A stretch of DNA of 33,629 nucleotides from Paludibacteraceae bacterium (GTDB lineage: Bacteria; Bacteroidota; Bacteroidia; Bacteroidales; Paludibacteraceae), in contig JAEDNI010000018.1 in the NCBI GenBank assembly GCA_016302585.1, positions 1 to 33,629 of the forward strand, given 5' to 3'. The position numbers and the translations under genes were made by a program. The notes under the pieces were generated by a model, which had not been told where the DNA came from, made no database searches, and saw nothing but the letters and a program-made list of their open reading frames with translations. How positions within the stretch are numbered: the first letter of the stretch is position 1; the number at the start of each line of letters is the position of its first letter. Shown here piece after piece: positions 1-6,609 of this stretch.

Positions 1-1095
1 GGTTTCCGCGCTGCGCTGACCCGTGTGATGAAGAAATATGCCGAGGACAGCAAGATGCTGGAGAAGGCGAAACTCAAAGATAAAGAGGGTAACTCGACCA
101 TCGATCCGAACGATTTCCGTGAGGGTCTGACGGCGGTGATCTCTGTCAAAGTGGCAGAACCGCAGTTCGAAGGCCAGACGAAGACCAAGCTCGGTAACTC
201 CGAGGTAGCCGGTATGGTTTCGAGTGCAGTAGCTGAGGCGCTGCAGAACTACCTCGAGGAGCACCCGGATGATGCGAAGAAGATCGTAGAGAAAGTCATT
301 CTCGCAGCTCAGGCGCGTATCGCAGCCCGTAACGCACGTCAGTCCGTTCTCCGCAAGTCTCCGCTCTCCGGCGGTGGTCTGCCCGGTAAACTGGCGGACT
401 GCGTATCCAAAGATGCAGCTGAATGCGAACTTTTCCTTGTCGAGGGAGACTCCGCAGGCGGTACCGCCAAGACCGGTCGTGACCGTGTGCATCAGGCTAT
501 CCTGCCGCTGCGCGGTAAGATCCTGAATGTGGAGAAAGCGATGGAGCATAAGGTGTTCGAGTCCGAAGAGGTGCGTAACATCTTCACGGCACTCGGTATC
601 ACGTTCGGTACCGAAGAGGACCCGAAAGCGCTCAACCTCTCCAAGATCCGCTACCACAAAGTGATCATCATGGCCGATGCCGATGTCGATGGTGCGCATA
701 TTGCTACGCTGATCATGACGCTCTTCTTCCGTCATATGAAAGAGGTGATTGAGCAAGGCCACCTGTACATCGCATGTGCGCCGCTCTATAAGTGCTCGAA
801 AGGTAACTACAGCGAGTACTGCTGGAACGACCAACAACGCTTCGACTTTATCCAGAAATACGGTGCGGGTGATGAGAAAGCCATCAAGACGCAGCGTTAC
901 AAAGGTCTCGGTGAGATGAGCGATGAGCAGCTTTGGGAGACGACCATGGATCCCGCTCGCCGTATGCTCAAACAGGTGACGATCGAGAACGCCGCCGAAG
1001 CGGATCGTATCATCGCGATGCTGATGGGGGACGATGTGGCACCGAGACGTGAGTTTATCGAAGAAAACGCAACATACGCCAACATCGATGCTTGA
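1..1095 (+). CDS. gyrB: DNA gyrase subunit B, C-terminal part (cut by window start)
   Basis: This is the ATPase subunit of the type II topoisomerase that introduces negative supercoils into DNA. The reading frame is open from base 1 (GFRAALTRVMKKY), so the 5' part, about 290 residues including the GHKL ATPase core, lies outside the window. The 364 visible residues hold the end of the transducer domain, then the TOPRIM domain with LFLVEGDSAGG (around residue 145) and the metal-binding DADVDGAHIATL (around 226). The conserved tail QRYKGLGEMSDEQLWETTMD follows near 298. ParE is the main alternative; the TOPRIM and tail wording fits Bacteroidota GyrB better, but the paralogue cannot be excluded without the N-terminus. 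The stop at 1093-1095 is followed by a heptad-repeat spacer. Confidence 0.93.
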   Translation, partial: GFRAALTRVMKKYAEDSKMLEKAKLKDKEGNSTIDPNDFREGLTAVISVKVAEPQFEGQTKTKLGNSEVAGMVSSAVAEALQNYLEEHPDDAKKIVEKVILAAQARIAARNARQSVLRKSPLSGGGLPGKLADCVSKDAAECELFLVEGDSAGGTAKTGRDRVHQAILPLRGKILNVEKAMEHKVFESEEVRNIFTALGITFGTEEDPKALNLSKIRYHKVIIMADADVDGAHIATLIMTLFFRHMKEVIEQGHLYIACAPLYKCSKGNYSEYCWNDQQRFDFIQKYGAGDEKAIKTQRYKGLGEMSDEQLWETTMDPARRMLKQVTIENAAEADRIIAMLMGDDVAPRREFIEENATYANIDA

Positions 1096-1108
1096 TCGAT
1101 ATTTGCAG

Positions 1109-1214
1109 TTTAGAGTTTAGAGTTTAGAGAAGTTTGCAAGTTTTAAGTTATAAGTTTCTCTTTCAACTTTCCACTAGACGGCTTCTCTCAACACTCAACT
1201 TTCAACATTCAACT
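1109..1214 (+). repeat. Spacer built of three short heptanucleotide tandem arrays
   Basis: Most of the 134-bp gap between gyrB and the LOG gene is made of 7-bp units. Three perfect copies of TTTAGAG lie at 1109-1129. AAGTTNN-type units follow at 1130-1158, the first of them 8 bp long. Four YTCAACW units (CTCAACA, CTCAACT, TTCAACA, TTCAACT) lie at 1187-1214. The stretch 1159-1186 is not clearly periodic. I found no TANNTTTG box and no convincing terminator here. Confidence 0.85.
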
Positions 1215-1229
1215 TATATAGTTTAGAGG

Positions 1230-1784
1230 ATGAAAATTGCAGTTTATTGTTCGGCAAAAGACAGTATCCCCGAGGAGTATCTCGCGCTCGGTGACGCATT
1301 GGGTACGTGGATCGGGGAAAACGGTCACACGCTGATATACGGTGGTGCTACGGGCGGATTGATGAGTCGCACGAGTGATGCTGCCAAGGCCGCCGGAGCG
1401 CATGTGATCGGCGTCATCCCTCCGCGAATCAAAGCAGCGGGACGGTTGGCAGCGAACTGCGATGAACTCATTGAGGTGAACAATATGTCCGAACGCAAAC
1501 AGCGCATGCGCGATGAAGCGGATTTCATCGTCTGTCTGCCGGGGAGCTACGGAACCTTGGACGAGATGATGGATGCTACCAGTAGCGCCATCGTAGGCGA
1601 ACATAAGAAGCCCGTTTACGTGCTGAATTACAAAGGCTTCTACGACCCCCTCAAACAGCAGATACGCGTGATGCTGGACTTGCAGTTCATCCCTGCGCAG
1701 CAGAGCTATGAACCCATGTTCGTAAACTCGCTGGACGAGGTGTACGACGGAATCAAAAAAAACAAAAATCAAAATCATAAATAA
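1230..1784 (+). CDS. LOG-family Rossmann-fold protein (TIGR00730 type)
   Basis: A 184-residue soluble protein of the LOG family. Characterised members hydrolyse cytokinin nucleoside 5'-monophosphates or purine nucleotides to the free base and ribose 5-phosphate. The family hallmarks are visible: an N-terminal strand (KIAVYCSAKD), YGGATGGLM around residues 37-45, and PGSYGTLDEMMDA around 106. The last matches the PGGxGTxxE nucleotide-binding and catalytic motif with one Gly changed to Ser. The tail KNKNQNHK is basic and probably disordered. It is preceded by the heptad spacer and followed after 12 bp by the GH16-like gene, so the two may be co-transcribed. The family assignment is firm; the true substrate in bacteria like this is unknown. 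Confidence 0.85.
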   Translation: MKIAVYCSAKDSIPEEYLALGDALGTWIGENGHTLIYGGATGGLMSRTSDAAKAAGAHVIGVIPPRIKAAGRLAANCDELIEVNNMSERKQRMRDEADFIVCLPGSYGTLDEMMDATSSAIVGEHKKPVYVLNYKGFYDPLKQQIRVMLDLQFIPAQQSYEPMFVNSLDEVYDGIKKNKNQNHK

Positions 1785-1796
1785 AACGTAGTTTTT

Positions 1797-3113
1797 ATGA
1801 ATCTATTCACAGCCAGATTGACCGGCAAAATGCTCTCAACGGATGCATTCGAGAAGCTCGTTTATGACATGCAGGAGCGTGAAAAACGCTATCGTCTTAT
1901 CGAGAAATCACCTGAACTGGCGGAGTATCTTGAACTCAAGAAACTGGTAGAAAGTGCTGAGTTTAAGGAGACGAAAGCCGAACTCATCAACCGTAAGTAC
2001 AAAGATACGCAGGAAGGACGTAAGATGATGGAGTACGAGAAACTTTCCAATTCGTCCAACATCCGTCGTTACCGCCGCGCGCTGAAGGACGAGGAGTTCC
2101 AAGAGTTCCTCTTGTTCCGTGAGTCGGAGGACTTCGCAAAGATCAAAAGCATCAAGGAAGTGCTGACCGATGCGAAGATACGTCGATACAACAAGTTGTA
2201 TCGCTCCTCGTATTACAAGAACTATCTGAAGGTGCTCAATTCGCCGGATTTGAAGCATCTGGAGGAGTTGGAGGAAGAAGTACACAAAGATGACTTCCAG
2301 AAGCGTCATGCCCTTTGGGCGGACTCGAAGCGCTGGAAACACTCGGAGCAGTTCCGGAAACTGCAGCGCTATGAGGAGTTGGCGAAATCGGACGATATCA
2401 AGTTCTACTACACCCGGCGTGAGGAGAAGATTGACTGGGCTGAGTTGTTCCGTCCCGCTTTCGACGACGATATGAGTTCGAGCAAGAACTGGAAGGCCGG
2501 TTTCGGTTATACCAATCCGGCTGCCAAAGACGGTCACTCCCGTACCAGCGAACATCAGGCTTACAACGGCGGTAAAAACACCTTCTTTGTGGACGGACGT
2601 ATGGACATCGAGACACGTCAGGAGAGCAAGAAAGCGGTTGCATGGGATGAGAAACGAGGATTCACAGAGCATGTGTTCGAATATACCTCCGATGTGATGA
2701 ACACCAAAGAGGCTTTCACGCAGGAATCGGGTCTGTTTATGGCGAAAGTGCGTAGCCAGGGTGCAGGTCATCATTTCTTCGGCCTCACGACCGGACGACC
2801 CAACAACCCGATGATCGCATTGTATCACTTCAACGGCAATCACCATCAGATGGGTCTGGTGAATGGCGCAAAGACGCAGATGGTCGACCTGACCTTCATG
2901 CCGCGTACGAAGTACCATGTCTATTCCTTCCGCTGGAATAAGAACGAGATCATCTGGTACGTCAATAACCTCGAGATCCTTCGTTTGCCGAACCGTCTGC
3001 CCAAAGAGGCTATGTTCTTCCTGGCGCAGAGTTGGTTGCCGAATAACGAGAAGGGTGGAGAAGGTAAACTGAAAGTACAGTGGGCACGTGTTTATAGAAC
3101 AGTTGACAGTTGA
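1797..3113 (+). CDS. Charged helical-repeat protein with GH16-like C-terminal domain
   Basis: 438 residues with no signal peptide or membrane segment. Residues 1-215 are highly charged and predicted helical. They carry a loose repeat of about 30-40 residues, built on patterns such as SPELAEYLELKKLVESAEF and DEEFQEFLLFRESEDF. Residues from about 220 on resemble the concanavalin-like jelly roll of glycoside hydrolase family 16, especially YHVYSFRWNKNEIIWYVNN and the late SWLPN. The GH16 catalytic motif ExDxxE is absent where expected, so I infer a binding or structural role, not hydrolysis. It lies 12 bp after the LOG gene and 12 bp before kdsA. Its last codons and TGA stop fall inside a heptad array. 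Function unknown; the fold call is moderately sure. Confidence 0.7.
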   Translation: MNLFTARLTGKMLSTDAFEKLVYDMQEREKRYRLIEKSPELAEYLELKKLVESAEFKETKAELINRKYKDTQEGRKMMEYEKLSNSSNIRRYRRALKDEEFQEFLLFRESEDFAKIKSIKEVLTDAKIRRYNKLYRSSYYKNYLKVLNSPDLKHLEELEEEVHKDDFQKRHALWADSKRWKHSEQFRKLQRYEELAKSDDIKFYYTRREEKIDWAELFRPAFDDDMSSSKNWKAGFGYTNPAAKDGHSRTSEHQAYNGGKNTFFVDGRMDIETRQESKKAVAWDEKRGFTEHVFEYTSDVMNTKEAFTQESGLFMAKVRSQGAGHHFFGLTTGRPNNPMIALYHFNGNHHQMGLVNGAKTQMVDLTFMPRTKYHVYSFRWNKNEIIWYVNNLEILRLPNRLPKEAMFFLAQSWLPNNEKGGEGKLKVQWARVYRTVDS

Positions 3114-3127
3114 GAGTAGAGAGTTAT
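3100..3127 (+). repeat. Heptad array spanning stop and start codons
   Basis: Four 7-bp units (CAGTTGA, CAGTTGA, GAGTAGA, GAGTTAT) run from the last codons of the GH16-like gene into kdsA. The second unit supplies the TGA stop (3111-3113). The last unit supplies the first two bases of the kdsA ATG (3126-3128). Confidence 0.75.
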
Positions 3128-3902
3128 GTTTCTTATTGCAGGCCCTTGTGCCATAGAAAATCGAGACTGCGTGATGCAGACGGCGGAGACGCTTAATCGT
3201 CTTTGCTATGACTTGGGTATTACCTTATACTTCAAGTCCTCGTTCGATAAAGCGAACCGCACCTCCGCTTCGGCGCGAGGAGTAGGTATGGACGAGGGGC
3301 TGCGTATCCTTTCGGAGGTAAAAGAGCAATTCGGATTACCGATTCTGACTGATGTGCATGAATGTCATCAGTGTGCGCCGGTAGCGGAAGTGGCGGATGT
3401 GATTCAGATACCTGCGTTCCTGAGCCGGCAGACAGACCTCTTGCAGGCGGCGGCGAAGACGGGACGTATCGTGAATGTGAAGAAAGGTCAGTTCATGGCG
3501 CCGTGGGACATGCGAGGAGCGATCGATAAGATCGAACAAATCGTACCGAATGCCGCCAAAGAAGGTCATGTCTGGTTAACCGAACGCGGTTCGTCCTTCG
3601 GCTACGGCCGACTGGTAGTCGATATGACGTCGTTAGTTGAGATGCGTCGTTTCGGATGTCCTGTGGTTTTTGATGCTACCCACTCGGTGCAGCAACCTTC
3701 TTCGCAGACCGGTATCACCGGAGGAAATCGTGAGATGGTGCCGTATCTGATGCGTGCGGCCTTGGCGGTCGGAGTGGACGGTCTCTTCATCGAGACGCAT
3801 CCAAATCCGGATGAGGCAATCTCGGATGCGGCGAACCAGGTGCGCCTGAAAGATATGAAAACGCTCTTAGAACAAGCATTGGAATTAGATAAACTGAAAT
3901 AG
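3126..3902 (+). CDS. kdsA: 3-deoxy-8-phosphooctulonate (KDO-8-P) synthase
   Basis: Condenses phosphoenolpyruvate with D-arabinose 5-phosphate to KDO 8-phosphate, the first committed step towards the Kdo of the lipopolysaccharide inner core; cytoplasmic. The 258-residue length fits the family. Visible motifs: LIAGPCAIE at the N-terminus, FKSSFDKANRTS (around residues 37-48), the NVKKGQFMAPWDM active-site segment near 118, and QPSSQTGITGGNREMVPYL near 190. Related DAHP synthases differ in this last segment. The ATG at 3126 is chosen because only a few residues precede the conserved LIAGPC. It is 1 bp upstream of the nucleoside kinase gene, so the two are almost certainly co-transcribed. lpxB and the EptA-like gene elsewhere in the window belong to the same lipopolysaccharide theme. 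Confidence 0.95.
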   Translation: MFLIAGPCAIENRDCVMQTAETLNRLCYDLGITLYFKSSFDKANRTSASARGVGMDEGLRILSEVKEQFGLPILTDVHECHQCAPVAEVADVIQIPAFLSRQTDLLQAAAKTGRIVNVKKGQFMAPWDMRGAIDKIEQIVPNAAKEGHVWLTERGSSFGYGRLVVDMTSLVEMRRFGCPVVFDATHSVQQPSSQTGITGGNREMVPYLMRAALAVGVDGLFIETHPNPDEAISDAANQVRLKDMKTLLEQALELDKLK

Positions 3903-3903
3903 T

Positions 3904-5598
3904 ATGGAACCTACCATTACCGTTTATTGCAAGAACACGCACTCCTATCATGAAGTGCCGAGAGGTATCTCGCTGATTGAGTTGAAGGATCTGTTGGGTA
4001 TTCAGTTGCCGTATCCTATCATCGCGGCGCATGTGAACTACAAGGTGGAGAATCTGGATTTCCGGCTCTATAAACCGAAAGATATAGAGTTCCTGGATGC
4101 CAGCACACCAAGCGGCATGCGTGTTTATGTGCGCACGCTTAATATGGTGTTGGCATGCGCGGTGAACGAGTTATATCCACGTACCGACTTACGTGTAGAG
4201 CACCCTATCAGCAAAGGTTATTACTGTACGCTCCAGTGGCACGTGGATAAGAATGCCGAGCCCGAAGAGGAGAAAGAGCCGCCCGTACTGACCAAAGAGA
4301 TGATTGCGGCCATCAAGCAGCGGATGCTGCAGATTATCGCAGAAGATCGTCCGATATACGAGGAGGAGAAACAGACCAAAGAGGTAATCAAACTATTCGC
4401 TTCGCGTTATAACAACGAGACCTCCATCTTCGAAGCACTGGGTAATCCGTACTGCCGCTATTTCCGCATGGGCGATTACATCGATTATTATACGAATGTG
4501 CTGCTGCCTAGTTCCGGCTATATCACGCTTTTCGATATCGTTCCTTATCAGGACGGTTTGCTGATGCGTATTCCGAATAGACAGAACCCAACCGTGCTCG
4601 AAGACGAGGTGTCGCAAGATAAGATGTTCTCCATCTTCCGCGAGTATAACCGTTGGAATAAACTGCTGCGCATCAATAACGTGAGTGATTTCAATATCGC
4701 TTGTAAGCAGAATAAATCGTTCGAGCTCATTAAGTTAGCCGAGGCGCTGCATGAGAAGAAGATTGCGCAGATTGCTGATGCGATTGCGGAGAAACGACCG
4801 AAGATCGTATTCATCAGCGGTCCTTCTTCGTCCGGTAAGACGACCTTCTCAAAGCGTCTCCAGATCCAACTGCTCGTTGACGGTATCAAACCCGAAGTGC
4901 TCTCAATGGATGATTATTTCGTTAATCGCGTAGATACACCGAGAGATGAGAATGGTCAACTGGACTTTGAGACGGTCAACGCAGTGGATTTACCCTTCTT
5001 CCGCCAGCAGATGCACGACTTGCTGGATGGTAAGGAAGTGGACCTGCCTACCTATGACTTTGGAAAAGGTGAGCGCGTGTTCGAGGGACGAAAACTGAAA
5101 CTGCAAAAGGATTCAGTGCTCGTGATTGAAGGTTTGCATGCCCTCAATCCGATCATCCTGCCGGATGTAGAGAGAAGTTTGACATTTAAAATCTATGTAT
5201 CCGCCCTCACAACCATCAATATTGACAACCATAACTGGATTCCTACAACCGATATCCGCCTCTTGCGTCGCGTTGTACGAGATTACAAGTACCGTGGTTA
5301 TTCGGCCAAGGAGACTATCGCACGTTGTCCGTCGGTTGTACGCGGCGAGCAGAAATGGGTGTATCCCTTCCAAGAAGAAGCAGATGTGATGTTCAACTCG
5401 GCCCTGATCTTCGAGTTCGCGGTACTGAAACGTCATGCGGAGCCGATCCTGTCGGAAGTACCGAAGTTCTGCGAGGAATATACCGAGGCGCATCGTCTGC
5501 TTAAGTTCCTCCAGTACTTTATTCCGATCCCCGAGAAAGAGATTCCGCCTACTTCGCTCTTGCGCGAGTTCGTCGGTGGTTCGTCTTTCCATTATTGA
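3904..5598 (+). CDS. Nucleoside (uridine-like) kinase with N-terminal TGS/ThrRS-like region
   Basis: 564 residues. The C-terminal part is a P-loop phosphoribulokinase/uridine-kinase domain: Walker A GPSSSGKTTFSKRL near residue 305, SMDDYFVNR near 337, and the DSVLVIEGLHALNP strand near 400. The N-terminal 60 residues (ITVYCKNTHSYHEVPRGISL) look like a TGS-type domain. The middle part resembles the editing region of threonyl-tRNA synthetase. This architecture is common in Bacteroidota and is usually annotated as a nucleoside kinase; the role of the synthetase-like half is not established. It starts 1 bp after the kdsA stop. A separate short uridine kinase at 17781-18398 is probably the classical Udk, so this longer protein may have a different substrate. 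Confidence 0.85.
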   Translation: MEPTITVYCKNTHSYHEVPRGISLIELKDLLGIQLPYPIIAAHVNYKVENLDFRLYKPKDIEFLDASTPSGMRVYVRTLNMVLACAVNELYPRTDLRVEHPISKGYYCTLQWHVDKNAEPEEEKEPPVLTKEMIAAIKQRMLQIIAEDRPIYEEEKQTKEVIKLFASRYNNETSIFEALGNPYCRYFRMGDYIDYYTNVLLPSSGYITLFDIVPYQDGLLMRIPNRQNPTVLEDEVSQDKMFSIFREYNRWNKLLRINNVSDFNIACKQNKSFELIKLAEALHEKKIAQIADAIAEKRPKIVFISGPSSSGKTTFSKRLQIQLLVDGIKPEVLSMDDYFVNRVDTPRDENGQLDFETVNAVDLPFFRQQMHDLLDGKEVDLPTYDFGKGERVFEGRKLKLQKDSVLVIEGLHALNPIILPDVERSLTFKIYVSALTTINIDNHNWIPTTDIRLLRRVVRDYKYRGYSAKETIARCPSVVRGEQKWVYPFQEEADVMFNSALIFEFAVLKRHAEPILSEVPKFCEEYTEAHRLLKFLQYFIPIPEKEIPPTSLLREFVGGSSFHY

Positions 5599-5626
5599 TG
5601 GCATATTTTTTGTTGAAATTTAGAAG

Positions 5627-6028
5627 ATGAAGTTTTTATTTGGAATTATATTATCCGTTGTGGTTACGTCGCTGGACTCTGTGCCGGGCGTAGAGATCGT
5701 GCAGGACTCTACGGTCTCTGTCCTCCTGGATGAAGCCATGCATGGAAAGAAAGAATGGGTGGAGATAGATGGCTATCGCGTGCAGATTTATTCTTCGAAT
5801 AAACAGCAGAAAGCCAAGACGGAGGCCTTGGATTTGGAGACACGGCTCAAAGGAACAATCAGTCAGACGATCTATGTCCAATACGTCTCTCCGTTCTGGA
5901 AAGTGCGTCTGGGGGATTTCCGTTCCTACAACGAGGCGAAGGAATATAAGAAACTGTTTGTACAGCAGTATCCGTCCCTGATGGGCGATACGTATATTGT
6001 ACGAGATAAAATTTCGGTACTTCAATGA
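5627..6028 (+). CDS. SPOR-domain protein, small exported
   Basis: 133 residues. An N-terminal hydrophobic stretch (residues 1-15) suggests export, but no lipobox is seen. Residues about 48-130 match a SPOR domain, the fold that binds denuded peptidoglycan glycan strands: it begins GYRVQIYSSNKQQKAKTEA, continues with VSPFWKVRLGDFRSYNEAKEY, and ends at TYIVRDKI. The gene ends in an ATGA overlap with folE, a pairing I recall from other Bacteroidales. The likely job is binding septal or remodelled wall in the periplasm. The link with folate synthesis looks like simple operon sharing. Domain identity is confident; the cellular role is inferred. Confidence 0.82.
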   Translation: MKFLFGIILSVVVTSLDSVPGVEIVQDSTVSVLLDEAMHGKKEWVEIDGYRVQIYSSNKQQKAKTEALDLETRLKGTISQTIYVQYVSPFWKVRLGDFRSYNEAKEYKKLFVQQYPSLMGDTYIVRDKISVLQ

Positions 6029-6609
6029 ACCTACAGGATTTTAAAAGTCGCCCGGAGGTGACCGATGCGATTGCGGCTTCGGTAGAAGTAGCGTTGAAGC
6101 AGATAGGAGAAGATCCCAAACGCGAAGGATTGGTAAAGACGCCCCATCGGGTAGGTGAGGCGCTGCAGTTCCTTTGCAAAGGTTATAACGAGGATCCGGA
6201 GGCCATCTTACGTTCGGCGCTCTTTGAGGAGGACTATCGCCAGATGGTAGTAGTAAAAGACATCGATTTCTATTCGCTTTGCGAGCATCATATGTTACCT
6301 TTCTTCGGGAAGGTACATGTGGCTTACATCCCGAACGGTCGTATCACGGGCTTAAGTAAGATCGCCCGCGTGGTAGATGTGTTTGCACGTCGGCTGCAGG
6401 TGCAGGAGCGCCTGACAACCCAGATTAAAGACTGCCTCCAAAATACCCTCGATCCCCTCGGGGTAATGGTGGTGATAGAAGCTGAACACCTATGTATGCA
6501 GATGCGCGGCGTGCAGAAGCAGCACGCCATGACTGTGACCTCCGATTTCACGGGTGTCTTCCAACAGGCCAAGACCCGCGAAGAGTTTATGAAACTGATT
6601 AAGGGCTGA
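6025..6609 (+). CDS. folE: GTP cyclohydrolase I
   Basis: Converts GTP to 7,8-dihydroneopterin triphosphate, the first step of tetrahydrofolate synthesis. The 194-residue length fits the class. Zinc ligands are visible in SLCEHHMLPFFGK (Cys and His, near residue 90) and EAEHLCMQMRGV (Cys, near 157). Substrate-pocket wording is typical: GRITGLSKIARVVDVFARRLQVQERLT. The start overlaps the SPOR gene by 4 bp (ATGA), implying translational coupling. The stop at 6607-6609 abuts the stop of the convergent EptA-like gene without a single spare base, so no separate terminator separates them. Confidence 0.97.
   Translation: MNLQDFKSRPEVTDAIAASVEVALKQIGEDPKREGLVKTPHRVGEALQFLCKGYNEDPEAILRSALFEEDYRQMVVVKDIDFYSLCEHHMLPFFGKVHVAYIPNGRITGLSKIARVVDVFARRLQVQERLTTQIKDCLQNTLDPLGVMVVIEAEHLCMQMRGVQKQHAMTVTSDFTGVFQQAKTREEFMKLIKG

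Noticed and set aside
1908..2918. Long open frame (336 residues) on the minus strand opposite the GH16-like gene
   Set aside because: The plus-strand protein has coherent domain structure; the antisense product has no recognisable motif and overlaps it completely, as expected in codon-biased DNA.
3904..5598. Threonyl-tRNA synthetase
   Set aside because: The N-terminal half is synthetase-like, but the catalytic class II motifs are absent and the C-terminal half is a P-loop nucleoside kinase.
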